Positions 8,485-16,881 are shown, counted from the first letter of the stretch. The stretch is 34,283 bases of DNA from Eubacterium sp. OM08-24 (GCF_003438075.1 NZ_QSTA01000013.1:21945-56227); one strand, 5' to 3'. Translations and numbers: made by a program. The notes: generated by a model from the letters alone, not told the origin.

Positions 8485-9300
8485 TCAATATTTTTTTTTC
8501 TGATTATCTTTAAAGTATATTCTGTATTGGCTTGGGGTTAGGTTCTTTTTCTTTTTAAAAAGCCGAGAAAAATACATTTGGTCGGCAAAGCCGGAATCGA
8601 GTGCAATATCTCGTATGGTGAGGTTTGAACTTCCGAGCAGAGAGCTTGCCCTTGAAATTCGCAGTTTGTTTATATAATCGTGAACCGACATTCCCATTTC
8701 AGACTTGAACAGCTTGTAAAGATACGAGCGGTCGAGCTTTAAGTAGTTTGAAACATCGGTTGCAGTGAATGACGGATTTCTGAAATTCAGCTCAATGTAT
8801 TTTGTTGCCGAGAGCACATAGCGGTTGTATTCCTCTTTTACCGCAGGGAAATACTCTATATAATAAGAAAGCAAATAGCTCATTTTTGCTTTCATTCTTG
8901 CATTTTGAAAAATTTCTCCCTTTCCGTCAGAGGTTACATCAAATAATTTTTCTGGGTCGGGCAGGTCAATAGGCGGAGAAACATACAGTCCCGATATAAA
9001 CGAGGTGTGCGAAATCAACAGCATATAATCTGCACCTGTAAAATTTACATAGAGCATTTCGCAGTCATCCTCAGCGGTTTCAAAGGTGCATTGCGAGTTT
9101 GGCCTTACAAATATGCTTTGCTTTTCCTTAATATCATACTTTACCTTGTCTATCCATACAATGCCACTGCCTTTTAGCAGGTAGTAGAGAGCAGGCAGTT
9201 TTTTATTGAGAGTGGCAAGACTGTATTTTTTTGAAAAATGTAATTTGCCGTTTAAAATATTATTTTCGGCTTGTATCCGATATTTGTTAATATTTTCCAT
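8485..9300 (-). CDS. AraC-family transcriptional regulator 1
   Basis: The 271-residue product has an N-terminal cupin-type ligand domain (residues about 15-150; LYYLLKGSGIVWIDKVKYD) and a C-terminal pair of helix-turn-helix motifs (LDRSYLYKLFKSEMGMSVHDYINKLR and TIRDIALDSGFADQMYFSRLFKKK, then LTPSQYR). This layout fits sugar-responsive activators. ATG 9300 is preferred because AAGGTG precedes it by a few bases; the longer TTG start at 9321 has no site. It is divergent from a second AraC gene, 156 bases apart. No transporter or enzyme target sits beside it, so its regulon is not visible here. Confidence 0.92.
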   Translation of the reverse strand: MENINKYRIQAENNILNGKLHFSKKYSLATLNKKLPALYYLLKGSGIVWIDKVKYDIKEKQSIFVRPNSQCTFETAEDDCEMLYVNFTGADYMLLISHTSFISGLYVSPPIDLPDPEKLFDVTSDGKGEIFQNARMKAKMSYLLSYYIEYFPAVKEEYNRYVLSATKYIELNFRNPSFTATDVSNYLKLDRSYLYKLFKSEMGMSVHDYINKLRISRASSLLGSSNLTIRDIALDSGFADQMYFSRLFKKKKNLTPSQYRIYFKDNQKKKY

Positions 9301-9456
9301 AATACACCTTAAAAATTCCAAAAATTAATTATTTGCAACATATACCCATAAACAAGAAACAATTATCTATATCTTTAGATTACAAAGTTGTTTATAATAA
9401 CTACATAATACAACAAAATTTTGTGAAATGCAACATCTGTTTGCGGAGGTAGTGAC

Positions 9457-10296
9457 ATGAACTACAAATATGAAATCGTAAATTACGATAAAAATGTTCC
9501 TGCAAAAATCTTATATTGTGATTTATCTTCAGATACACATAAAACCGAATTACATTGGCATCGTGAACCTGAGATTGTGTATGTTCTTGAGGGGTTAGGA
9601 GAATGTTCACACAACGGTGAGATGAAAGATCTTCCGGCAGGAGAATGTATGATTTTTAACAGCGAGGATGTGCATCTTGTTCGTCCTAAAATGGGATATC
9701 GTGCAAATATGATTATTATTCAGCTTTCCTTTGAATATATGAGAATGTTTTGCAAAACCATTGACAGCGTTATTTTTGATCTTCACGAAAGACCTGAGCA
9801 TAAAGACCAAATTTGCGAGATTTTAAGACAGATTGCAAACATAGATATTGACCACGACGAGTACGGTGTGCTCAAGCAGATTTCGGGTGTTAATTTATTA
9901 TATTATACCTTGCTTAAATACTGCACATCACTCAAGAGAAGTGCAAATTCGTTTATTATTCCAAAGCGTGATTTTTCTTATGCAAAAACCGCTATTGCTT
10001 ATATTAATGAAAACTTCAAGCAGGAGATTCCGCTCAACGAGATTTCAAGTGTGGTAAATCTTTCACCGTCTTATTTCTCAAAGTACTTTAAGAGCGTAAC
10101 TCAGGTTAGCTTTTCAGAGTACCTTGCAAATCTTCGTCTTGAAAATGCTTTGCAGGATATGCTTACAAAGAACTCTACCGTAACCGCAGCCGCTGTTGAA
10201 AACGGCTTTGCAAATGTAAAGTCATTTATTACACAGTGCAAAAAGGTGTACGGTTATACTCCTGCGCAGTACAAAAAGCATCTGCTTAACAGATGA
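9457..10296 (+). CDS. AraC-family transcriptional regulator 2
   Basis: The 279-residue product has an N-terminal cupin with a His-rich strand (ELHWHREPEIVYVLEGLGEC) that is a typical AraC_binding domain, then C-terminal helix-turn-helix motifs: IPLNEISSVVNLSPSYFSKYFKSVT, VSFSEYLANLRLENA, VTAAAVENGFANVKSFITQCKK and YTPAQYKKH. GGAGG at 9445-9449 with 7-base spacing fixes ATG 9457. It is unlike regulator 1 in sequence beyond the shared fold, so this is not a recent duplication. A strong terminator follows, so it is a single-gene unit. Ligand and targets are unknown. Confidence 0.92.
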   Translation: MNYKYEIVNYDKNVPAKILYCDLSSDTHKTELHWHREPEIVYVLEGLGECSHNGEMKDLPAGECMIFNSEDVHLVRPKMGYRANMIIIQLSFEYMRMFCKTIDSVIFDLHERPEHKDQICEILRQIANIDIDHDEYGVLKQISGVNLLYYTLLKYCTSLKRSANSFIIPKRDFSYAKTAIAYINENFKQEIPLNEISSVVNLSPSYFSKYFKSVTQVSFSEYLANLRLENALQDMLTKNSTVTAAAVENGFANVKSFITQCKKVYGYTPAQYKKHLLNR

Positions 10297-10332
10297 TTAA
10301 AATTGATTACAAGTTTTTTCTTTATTATACCC

Positions 10333-10375
10333 AAAAAGAACAGCTGCTGTTGTAATGACAGTAGCTGTTCTTTTT
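10333..10375 (+). terminator. Strong rho-independent terminator after AraC 2
   Basis: An 18-base stem: AAAAAGAACAGCTGCTGT at 10333-10350 with ACAGTAGCTGTTCTTTTT at 10358-10375, one G-U pair and a 7-base loop, closed by A and T runs. It would also work on the minus strand. Confidence 0.9.
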
Positions 10376-10423
10376 GCTTTTAAGTGGTTAATTGTAAGGT
10401 GTGTTGCAATAATTCAAGAATTT

Positions 10424-10580
10424 AGGTCAAGATTTTTAAAGGCTTGCAGGCTTGGGCAGAGCCCATAAAAAGTTTCTGTTACAGCAAATTGTCGGTCGGG
10501 CAACAGATTAAAACGAAATTAAAACTTTCAGCTCAAAATAAAGGTTGAGGGTGTGAGCAAAGCCCAAAAACAGTTGCACT
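10424..10580 (-). repeat. Degenerate intergenic repeat, two partial modules (copy D)
   Basis: The 10376-10711 gap has no gene. It holds a degenerate hairpin unit around 10424-10475, including TGGGC/GCCCA at 10453-10457 and 10461-10465 with loop AGA, and then a second unit opening with CGGTCGGGCAAC from about 10492 and ending near GGTGTGAGCAAAGCCC. Both are in the inverted orientation, like copy B1. Confidence 0.6.
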
Positions 10581-10711
10581 TATAGCTTTGATTAAAGCAA
10601 AAACAGCGAATAGCCGTTATTTCCTTTAATCTGTAACAATATACTTAATATCTGCGTGTGCCTTAATTAGATATTGAGTTAATTACTTGAGCTTGTGTTT
10701 GTCAAACTCAA

Positions 10712-11059
10712 TTAAGATGATTTTACTTTTTTCTTCGCTTTTAGTTGGTTATTTGCTCTGACAAATACTTTTCCCTGCTCTATATACAACTGTTGTTGTT
10801 CAATTGTCATTGAGCGAAATACACGAAGTAATTCTTCTTCCGCAAGGTTATTTATTTTGTTTTCGGGAATGTTCAAAAGATAATCAGCGGACACATTAAA
10901 ATATAAAGCTATTCTTTTCAATGTTTCAAAGTCAGGCTCACTTATCCCCTGAACATATCCTCCAATTGTTGACGGTGCAATATTGAGGTCATTTGCAAAT
11001 TGCTTTTGTGTAATGTTTTCTTCGTCTATAAGCAAGCGTAATTTTTCGCTGAAATTCAT
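10712..11059 (-). CDS. XRE-family HTH transcriptional regulator
   Basis: A 115-residue Cro/CI-type repressor. The N-terminal helix-turn-helix (residues about 4-60) reads KLRLLIDEENITQKQFANDL, then NIAPSTIGGYVQGISEPDFE, TLKRIALYFNVSADYLL, the usual HTH_3 pattern. A short charged tail (ending KAKKKVKSS) may dimerise. ATG 11059 is preferred over GTG 11068 because GGGTGA lies at a workable distance. It is divergent from the zinc-ribbon gene at 11199, and the gap holds three similar sites 20 bases apart, so it probably controls both itself and that operon. The region is AT-richer than its surroundings. Confidence 0.9.
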   Translation of the reverse strand: MNFSEKLRLLIDEENITQKQFANDLNIAPSTIGGYVQGISEPDFETLKRIALYFNVSADYLLNIPENKINNLAEEELLRVFRSMTIEQQQLYIEQGKVFVRANNQLKAKKKVKSS

Positions 11060-11091
11060 AGTAATCACCCATAATTATTTTAAAGGAAAAT

Positions 11092-11145
11092 ACGAAATAA
11101 TAGTTAAAAATACTAGAAACTAGTTGACAAAACTAGAATATAGTT
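11092..11145. promoter_or_regulatory. Three operator-like sites, 20-bp phased, for the XRE regulator
   Basis: Related 14-base sites start at 11092 (ACGAAATAATAGTT), 11112 (ACTAGAAACTAGTT) and 11132 (ACTAGAATATAGTT). The last two share 12 of 14 bases; the first is weaker (10 of 14). The second contains the palindrome ACTAG/CTAGT and the third AACTA/TAGTT. They overlap and flank the -35 box of the + promoter. Binding by the adjacent XRE protein is inferred. Confidence 0.7.
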
Positions 11146-11152
11146 GTACAAT
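11124..11152 (+). promoter_or_regulatory. Sigma-A-type promoter for the zinc-ribbon operon
   Basis: TTGACA at 11124-11129, a 17-base spacer, and TACAAT at 11147-11152. This is near consensus. The -35 and spacer are covered by two of the operator-like sites, so repression by occlusion is expected. Confidence 0.85.
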
Positions 11153-11198
11153 CAAATTAAAGAACATCGATATTTTAATAATTAGGGGGTAATATAGT

Positions 11199-12890
11199 AT
11201 GGCTTTTTGTACCAATTGCGGAAGCAAATTAGATGATAACTATGCATTTTGTACCGTATGCGGAACAGCTGTTAAGAATGATGTTGTCAATCAACCGCAA
11301 CAGTCGCAAGTAGTCTATGAAGAATTTGTACCGACATTAGGTATGGGCAGAAAATTTGCATTCAAAGAAAAATCTCTTGTTTACAGCGATAAAGAATATG
11401 AATATGCGAAGTTAAAACCTATCACTCTGATAACTGCACCTACTTTTGCTTCAAACGGTGTAGCACAAACTACTTCGGAAGACGGAGAGTTATTGACATT
11501 AGCCTTTAGTCGCAAAGATAATACACGCTTTAACTCAGTTCTAAGTTACGCTAATGAACAAATCAATGCAGAACACGGAAATGCTAAAAAATATAAATTT
11601 GTTTTGCAGTCGCCATCGGGTTCTAAAGTTGAAGTTTACAGTGATTATCTTATAGTTTACTATATCAAAGGCGAAACAACCAAAGGCAGTGAAAGCGTTA
11701 ATAAAATAAGCAAAGGCTTTGGGTTAAACGGTAACGGACTCACAGGAAAAATTACGGGCGGACTTGGTAAAGCTATAGACAGCATTGGCAGTTTAGGCAC
11801 AGGCATTAACAATACATTTAAATGTGGTGCAACAGGCGACATAATTATGTTTGCCGATTTGAATGTAAATATTAGTGGCGATAATTTGATTATTAACGAA
11901 TATTCAATACCCATAGGTCAGCAGAATTTTAATTTAGCAAAAGAGATTATCGACTACATTGATAACACACTTAAATCAGCAAATGAAAAAGCAGAAATTC
12001 CACCGATAACTTCAGAAGTATGGGAGCCGATAGTCGGAAAAATAAAAGAATTTAATTTTTACGGAAAAAGTCTTAGAATTCCCGAAAATTTAGATGTGTT
12101 CAATTCTTACAGATCAAAGTTCAAGGAGATTGCACAAAAGTGCCTTGAAAGAGCTAGGTCTGAGTATGATTTAAAAATAAATGATTTTATCTCATTTATG
12201 GAATTTTTTCCAAAAATATACGCAGACAATCTTTCGCCGATAATACAGAAAGCCGTAGATGTATTAGTTGCTAACGGAAATTGGACGGTAACTTTTGACT
12301 CGTTTTATGAACAGCATACTTCTGAATTTCATCTTGGCATAGATGATTATAATGCAATGACAGAAAGTGTAAATCTAACCGTTGCTAATAATCAAAGAAG
12401 TGTTGCAGGTGTTATGTCACATGTTCCGACTATGGTAGGCGGTGGCTTTGGTTTCAAAGGTGCGTTAAAAGGTGTAGCAATGGCGACAACATTTAATGCT
12501 GTAACACAAGGAATAAGTAATGCCGCAATTAAAAATGCACGAAACCTCACACCGCCACAGCAAGCAGAATTGTACGGACGCATTAAAGCAGACATTTTAT
12601 TAAAGCGTGTGTTTTTAGACTACTGGAATGTTTACATCTCTCTTGTTTGTACATTAAAAAATAGCGGAAGTGATATTTGGTGGCAGACAAGAGATGCTGA
12701 CCAACAGTATAAAAATATTTTTCAAAATTTATCAAATCCGAATTTTCCACAGGATAAGGTTTTAGATACACTAATTAAGTTGATTGTTACAAATCCGTAC
12801 TCACCCGAATATTATGAATTTGCGATATCAAGATTTGGTCAATCAGAAGATATCACAAAAATCAAAGAATATTTTGGATTGACAGAATAA
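11199..12890 (+). CDS. Zinc-ribbon protein of unknown function
   Basis: A 563-residue protein I cannot assign to a characterised family. It starts with a four-Cys zinc ribbon (C4, C7, C18, C21; CTNCG and CTVCG). Two regions of short beta strands follow at about 50-150 and 150-265 (for example KLKPITLITAPTF with LLTLAFSRKDNTRFNSVL), which could be bacterial PH-like domains by pattern. A Gly-rich stretch lies near residues 160-205. A helical part is followed by a Gly/Ala-rich hydrophobic segment at about 408-445 (VPTMVGGGFGFKGALKGVAM) that could be membrane-associated. GGGGG at 11185-11189 supports ATG 11199. First gene of the operon under the XRE-linked promoter. Confidence 0.85.
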   Translation: MAFCTNCGSKLDDNYAFCTVCGTAVKNDVVNQPQQSQVVYEEFVPTLGMGRKFAFKEKSLVYSDKEYEYAKLKPITLITAPTFASNGVAQTTSEDGELLTLAFSRKDNTRFNSVLSYANEQINAEHGNAKKYKFVLQSPSGSKVEVYSDYLIVYYIKGETTKGSESVNKISKGFGLNGNGLTGKITGGLGKAIDSIGSLGTGINNTFKCGATGDIIMFADLNVNISGDNLIINEYSIPIGQQNFNLAKEIIDYIDNTLKSANEKAEIPPITSEVWEPIVGKIKEFNFYGKSLRIPENLDVFNSYRSKFKEIAQKCLERARSEYDLKINDFISFMEFFPKIYADNLSPIIQKAVDVLVANGNWTVTFDSFYEQHTSEFHLGIDDYNAMTESVNLTVANNQRSVAGVMSHVPTMVGGGFGFKGALKGVAMATTFNAVTQGISNAAIKNARNLTPPQQAELYGRIKADILLKRVFLDYWNVYISLVCTLKNSGSDIWWQTRDADQQYKNIFQNLSNPNFPQDKVLDTLIKLIVTNPYSPEYYEFAISRFGQSEDITKIKEYFGLTE

Positions 12891-12914
12891 AGTAATACAG
12901 ATAGGAGTAAAATT

Positions 12915-13313
12915 ATGATTTATTGTAAAAAATGCGGAACACAGGTTCAGGAAGGCATTAAATTCTGCCCGAAGTGCGGTACAGAAATTCAAGATCAGGC
13001 TAAAATAAATGATATTGAGGCAAACAAAGTTATGGCTGTGATTTCTTATCTGGGAATTCTTATTATCATTCCGTTGCTAAAAGGCGAATATAAAAATTCT
13101 CCGTTTTTGAAATTCCATCTTAATCAGGGAATACTGTTCTGTATTGGTTGGGCTTTGACTATTTTGCTTAATGTAATTCCTTTTATCGGCGGACTTTTAG
13201 GCGGACTGTTTTCATTTGCTTTAGCTATTCTTGAAATAGTTTGTATTGTTTACGCAGTTAAAGGAGAAACCAAAACTTTTCCTATAATCAGTAAGTTCAA
13301 GATTATTAAATAA
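12915..13313 (+). CDS. Small zinc-ribbon membrane protein (DUF4870-like)
   Basis: The 132-residue product begins with a zinc ribbon of the same spacing as its neighbour (C4, C7, C18, C21; CKKCG and CPKCG). The rest is membrane-spanning: helices around 39-57 (VMAVISYLGILIIIPLL) and two closely placed helices about 72-120 (GILFCIGWALTILLNVIPFI, then GGLLGGLFSFALAILEIVCI). The pattern, including the FLKFHLNQGI motif between helices, is that of DUF4870/Tic20-like small membrane proteins. AGGAG at 12903-12907 precedes the start. It lies 24 bases after the large zinc-ribbon gene and is likely co-transcribed. Function unknown. Confidence 0.85.
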   Translation: MIYCKKCGTQVQEGIKFCPKCGTEIQDQAKINDIEANKVMAVISYLGILIIIPLLKGEYKNSPFLKFHLNQGILFCIGWALTILLNVIPFIGGLLGGLFSFALAILEIVCIVYAVKGETKTFPIISKFKIIK

Positions 13314-13350
13314 TTCCAATTCTAAAAACAAATATTCTAAGGAGATTATT

Positions 13351-13731
13351 ATGACTACTCTAAATTCATTACATATTGACATTGCAAAAGTACTAATGCA
13401 GTGTGCAAAAGAAAACAAAACAATTACTTACGGAGAACTGTGCAAAGAAGTAGGTTACAACAGTCCAAGAACTATGGGAGCTGTACTCGACCCTTTGACA
13501 AAACTTACATACAAAGAATACGGCGTGTTTATTTCTGTGTTGGTTGTACGAAGCGAAACTCAGAACGATAATTTGCCTATGCCAAGTGACGGTTTCTTTG
13601 AGATGTATCATGAGTTTGCTCCGTCAAGTTCTCTATCAAATGAAGAAATTGTGCAAATCCAGAGAGAACTAACATATAAGCAGGATTGGAGTAAATTGCC
13701 TGATTTAATAAGAGCCGAAATTAGCGAATAA
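13351..13731 (+). CDS. Small GDGFF-type protein, possible winged helix
   Basis: A 126-residue protein without a firm family. Residues 5-45 look like a winged-helix (IAKVLMQCAKENKTITYGEL, then CKEVGYNSPRTMGAVLDPL), followed by strands ISVLVVR and a short PSDGFFEMY. The combination of MGAVLDPL, S-LVV and a P-DGFF loop is one I associate with domains placed before HNH or other restriction nucleases, but here it is alone, with no nuclease attached. AAGGAGA just upstream fixes ATG 13351. It closes the three-gene cassette, 37 bases after the membrane gene, and a terminator follows. Confidence 0.75.
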   Translation: MTTLNSLHIDIAKVLMQCAKENKTITYGELCKEVGYNSPRTMGAVLDPLTKLTYKEYGVFISVLVVRSETQNDNLPMPSDGFFEMYHEFAPSSSLSNEEIVQIQRELTYKQDWSKLPDLIRAEISE

Positions 13732-13755
13732 ATATCCTTATAGTAAAAATTTATT

Positions 13756-13803
13756 AGAGATGTTTTCTTGTACATAAAGCATAAAAGAGAAAACATCTCT
13801 TTT
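13756..13803 (+). terminator. Terminator of the zinc-ribbon cassette
   Basis: A 13-base perfect stem, AGAGATGTTTTCT at 13756-13768 with AGAAAACATCTCT at 13788-13800, followed by a short T-run. The loop is 19 bases. Confidence 0.8.
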
Positions 13804-13907
13804 AGTTTATAAATAAAATTTGATTGTCAAACCGAAAGTCGGCTTAACCATTATTTACCCCAGCATTTATTATACTTCCTTTTTTTAAACCATTATGCAG
13901 AAATTTA

Positions 13908-13936
13908 TTGAAATAGGGCGAAAAAAGTTTTATAAT
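13908..13936 (+). promoter_or_regulatory. Promoter of the fumarase operon
   Basis: TTGAAA at 13908-13913, a 17-base spacer and a perfect TATAAT at 13931-13936, about 40 bases before the fumarase alpha start. Confidence 0.85.
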
Positions 13937-13975
13937 AAAAGAATACGGATAAATTACACCGAAAGGAATTTGAGT

Positions 13976-14827
13976 ATGAATATCAGACAAATTAAGGCTG
14001 AAACTGTAACTGAAACAGTAAAACAGCTTTTTCTCGACTGCAACTATTTTATTGGCAAAGATATTATGACCGCTCTTGAAAACGCAAGGGAAAACGAAAA
14101 ATCTGAGGTTGGCAAAAGTGTGCTTACTCAGATTATTGAGAATGACAAGCTCGCCGCAAAAGAGGAAGTTCCGCTTTGTCAGGATACAGGTATGGCTATT
14201 TTGTTTGTCGAATACGGCGACAAGGTTGTGATTGAGGACGGCAGTTTTGAAGATGCAGTCAACGAGGGTGTAAGACAGGCCTATAAGGACGGTTATTTAA
14301 GAAAAAGCGTGGTAAATGACCCTGTTTTTGACCGATTGAATACTAAGGACAACACACCTGCTATTATTCATACTAAAATTGTAAGCGGTGACAAAATAAA
14401 AATTACGGCAGGCGGCAAAGGCTTTGGCAGTGAAAATATGTCTGCCATAAAAATGCTCACTCCGTCTTACGGAATTGACGGTGTAAAGAAGTTTATTCTT
14501 GATACCGTAAGAACAGCAGGCCCTAATCCTTGCCCTCCTATTGTGGTTGGTGTGGGAATTGGCGGAACTTTTGAGAGATGCGCTCAGCTTGCTAAAAAAG
14601 CTACATTCAGAGCCATTGATACTCACAATGCCGATGAAAGATACGCAAAACTTGAGGACGAATTGCTCGAAAGCATAAATAAAATGGGATTCGGCCCGGC
14701 AGGTCTTGGCGGAACTACTACCGCTATCGGAGTAAATATTGAAACCTCGCCGACTCATATCGCAGGTATGCCTGTTGCGGTAAATATTTGTTGCCATGCG
14801 GCAAGACACGCAAGCGCAGAGATTTAA
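13976..14827 (+). CDS. Class I fumarate hydratase (fumarase/tartrate dehydratase type), alpha subunit
   Basis: Alpha subunit of the two-subunit, oxygen-sensitive [4Fe-4S] fumarase/L-tartrate dehydratase family, which interconverts fumarate and malate. The 283-residue product carries the cluster Cys residues in [33 protein letters not shown] and [10 protein letters not shown], and substrate-binding motifs [23 protein letters not shown] at 13961-13967 sets ATG 13976; upstream in-frame codons overlap the promoter. The beta subunit begins 13 bases after its stop. Substrate choice between fumarate and tartrate cannot be settled by sequence alone, but fumarase is the usual role in fermenting Clostridia. 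Confidence 0.93.
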   Translation: MNIRQIKAETVTETVKQLFLDCNYFIGKDIMTALENARENEKSEVGKSVLTQIIENDKLAAKEEVPLCQDTGMAILFVEYGDKVVIEDGSFEDAVNEGVRQAYKDGYLRKSVVNDPVFDRLNTKDNTPAIIHTKIVSGDKIKITAGGKGFGSENMSAIKMLTPSYGIDGVKKFILDTVRTAGPNPCPPIVVGVGIGGTFERCAQLAKKATFRAIDTHNADERYAKLEDELLESINKMGFGPAGLGGTTTAIGVNIETSPTHIAGMPVAVNICCHAARHASAEI

Positions 14828-14840
14828 GGGGGATAGGACT

Positions 14841-15395
14841 ATGCCAAAAAAACTTACATTGCCACTCAGCAATGAGGATATAAAAAACTTAAAAGCAGGA
14901 GAAAGCGTGTTGCTCAGCGGAACAATGCTTACAGGCAGAGATGCCGCACACAAAAGACTTTTTGAACTTATAGAAAAGGGCGAAAAACTGCCTGTTGATA
15001 TAAAGGGCGAAATTATTTATTATGTAGGCCCTGCACCTGCAAAACCGGGATATGCGGTAGGTCCGGCAGGCCCAACCTCAAGCTACCGAATGGATAAATA
15101 CGCACCTGCGCTGCTCGACCTCGGATTAAAAGGAATGGTAGGCAAAGGCGCAAGAAATAAGGAAGTAATAGACGCTATTGTCCGTAACGGCTGTGTGTAT
15201 TTTGCGGCAATCGGCGGTGCCGCCGCTTTGATAGCGAAGAGCATTAAAAAAGAAGAAATGCTTTGCTATGAGGATTTGGGCACTGAGGCAGTGAGAAGAT
15301 ATACAGTTGAGGATTTCCCTTGTATTGTTGCCATTGACAGCAATGGAAATAATGTGTACGAAACCGAGCCGAAAAAGTATAATACAGAGGATTGA
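14841..15395 (+). CDS. Class I fumarate hydratase, beta subunit
   Basis: C-terminal half of the class I fumarase, encoded as a separate 184-residue subunit. It begins with KLTLPLSNEDIKNLKAGESV, then LSGTMLTGRDAAHKRLFEL, the swivelling-domain pattern, and continues with YYVGPAPAKPGYAVGPAGPT, SSYRMDKY, MVGKGARNKEV and YFAAIGGAAAL, all characteristic. AAGGGGG at 14826-14832 places ATG 14841 (an earlier in-frame codon at 14796 lies in the alpha gene). A terminator directly follows, so the two subunits form a closed operon. Confidence 0.93.
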   Translation: MPKKLTLPLSNEDIKNLKAGESVLLSGTMLTGRDAAHKRLFELIEKGEKLPVDIKGEIIYYVGPAPAKPGYAVGPAGPTSSYRMDKYAPALLDLGLKGMVGKGARNKEVIDAIVRNGCVYFAAIGGAAALIAKSIKKEEMLCYEDLGTEAVRRYTVEDFPCIVAIDSNGNNVYETEPKKYNTED

Positions 15396-15400
15396 TTTTT

Positions 15401-15428
15401 AAGGACTGCAAAACAGCAGTCCTTTTTA
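15401..15428 (+). terminator. Terminator of the fumarase operon
   Basis: AAGGACTGC (15401-15409) pairs with GCAGTCCTT (15416-15424), a 6-base loop, then TTT. It starts 5 bases after the beta-subunit stop. Confidence 0.85.
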
Positions 15429-15461
15429 ATTTTGCTTTTTATCAAAAGTTATGGTAAATTA

Positions 15462-15696
15462 TGGTTAGATGACTTTCGGTCGGGCAACAAAGTAAAATAA
15501 TAGCCAAACTTTCCGCTCAAAGTTAAAAGTTTGGTCAACCTTTTCAAAGGTTGTGGCTAATTTGCCCTTGAAAAGTGGCAAATTAGTAGTTTTAGTTGCG
15601 TAGCTTTTCTTTTTGTCGCTCTCGCATTTGGCTATCGCTGTTATGTTAAAACCGCCAAACGTCAACCCTTTAAAAAGGGTTGACCTAAATTTTGAA
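15462..15696. repeat. Composite intergenic repeat (copy E)
   Basis: Most of the 15396-15867 gap. Its left part matches copy A's right end inverted: CGGTCGGGCAAC from 15478, then AGTTTGGTCAACCTTTTCAA and AGGTTGTGG. It then switches to the direct middle module with CTAATTTGCC/GGCAAATTAG. It ends with a perfect hairpin GTCAACCCTTT/AAAGGGTTGAC at 15661-15671 and 15674-15684. So the copy is a head-to-head fusion of modules rather than a simple copy. The remaining 15700-15867 is AT-rich spacer leading to the esterase. Confidence 0.75.
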
Positions 15697-15867
15697 TTTA
15701 TTATTCTAAACTTTTTGCCAAACTTAAAATAGTCAAAATAAATTATAAAACAACAAAGCAACTGCCATTTTATTTATTGTAATTTTATTTATCTTGTGTT
15801 AAAATTATCATATAAAATTTACAAATTAATTATTTATTATATGTTTTTAACAAAGAAAGGACAAATT

Positions 15868-16716
15868 ATGATTATTAATCTTGATTTGAATATTGAAAAG
15901 CCGAGATACTACACTGTTTCTGATATTACATTTGCTCAGGTTGACGCTTGGTTTGGTCATACAACACGAGATTTAAAGCTGGATTTGATTTATCCGCAGA
16001 GCAGAATGAAAAAAGTCCCCTGCATTGTTTGGATTTGCGGCGGCGGTTGGATACGAATGGATAAATCCGCTCACTTTGCCTACCTTGCAAAACTCGCTCT
16101 CAACGGTTTTGCCGTAGCAAGCGTTGAGTACCGCACAAGCAACGAGGGCGCTTACCCTATGCCGCTCGAAGATGTAAAGGCGGCTATCCGCTATCTCAAG
16201 GCGCACGCAGACCGCTACTGTCTTGATGCAGACCACTTTGGTGTTGCCGGTGAATCCGCAGGCGGTTATCTTGCCGCAATGTGTGCTCTCAATAACGACA
16301 AAAGTCTTGATGTGGGTGAATATCTCGATTATTCAAGCGAAGTGCAGGCTTGCTGTCCGTTTTATCCGCCGACAGACCTTGCAACTTTTCCGTACAAATC
16401 GGCTCTTGAGGCAAGCGCAAGTATGGAGTCGCTTATGCTCGGAATGAATGTAGTTCTCAACAAGGAAAAGGCACAGGAATGTTGCCCTGTATCTTTTGTA
16501 ACACCGTCAGCACCGCCGTTTATGATTTTTCATGGCACAAACGATTCAACTGTTCCGTTTTCGCAAGGCAAGGTGCTTTATGATTTGCTTATAAAAAACG
16601 GTTGCGACGCAACATTGGTAGCCGTAAACGGCGCAGAACACGCAGATATTTTCTTTGCACAGGAAAAACTATGGGATATGGTAGCGGATTTTTTCAAGGA
16701 CACACTTTATAAATGA
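15868..16716 (+). CDS. Alpha/beta hydrolase, carboxylesterase-like
   Basis: A 282-residue alpha/beta-hydrolase of the esterase/lipase group. The oxyanion-hole segment reads CIVWICGGGWIRMDK, where HGGGW is usual, so the first His is a Cys here. The nucleophile elbow GESAGGYLAA holds the catalytic Ser, HGTNDSTVPFSQG the acid Asp, and NGAEHAD the His. It resembles BD-FAE/acetylesterase-like enzymes that deacetylate xylan or small esters, without proof. There is no signal peptide, so it acts in the cytoplasm. GAAAGGA upstream of ATG 15868 fits. It is a single-gene unit ended by a terminator. Confidence 0.85.
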   Translation: MIINLDLNIEKPRYYTVSDITFAQVDAWFGHTTRDLKLDLIYPQSRMKKVPCIVWICGGGWIRMDKSAHFAYLAKLALNGFAVASVEYRTSNEGAYPMPLEDVKAAIRYLKAHADRYCLDADHFGVAGESAGGYLAAMCALNNDKSLDVGEYLDYSSEVQACCPFYPPTDLATFPYKSALEASASMESLMLGMNVVLNKEKAQECCPVSFVTPSAPPFMIFHGTNDSTVPFSQGKVLYDLLIKNGCDATLVAVNGAEHADIFFAQEKLWDMVADFFKDTLYK

Positions 16717-16729
16717 TATAATTAACAAG

Positions 16730-16776
16730 AAAAGTTTTCAACAATTTATTATAATGCTGTTGAAAACTTTTTCTTT
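16730..16776 (+). terminator. Terminator after the esterase
   Basis: AAAAGTTTTCAACA (16730-16743) pairs with TGTTGAAAACTTTT (16758-16771), followed by TCTTT. Confidence 0.85.
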
Positions 16777-16881
16777 GTATTTAATATTTATTTTAAGTCG
16801 GAAAAAATAAACAAACTTATAGAAAAATATACAATGAATTAAAGAAAAAATCCAAAAAGTATATAAAAAACAGTCAAAATG

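Noticed and set aside
9301..9456. Divergent promoters between the two AraC genes
   Set aside because: TATAAT at 9393-9398 is clear, but neither strand has a matching -35 at a proper distance.
13801..13907. Small hairpin CCGA/TCGG near 13832
   Set aside because: Too short to name; it may be a trace of the repeat's CGGTCGGG motif.
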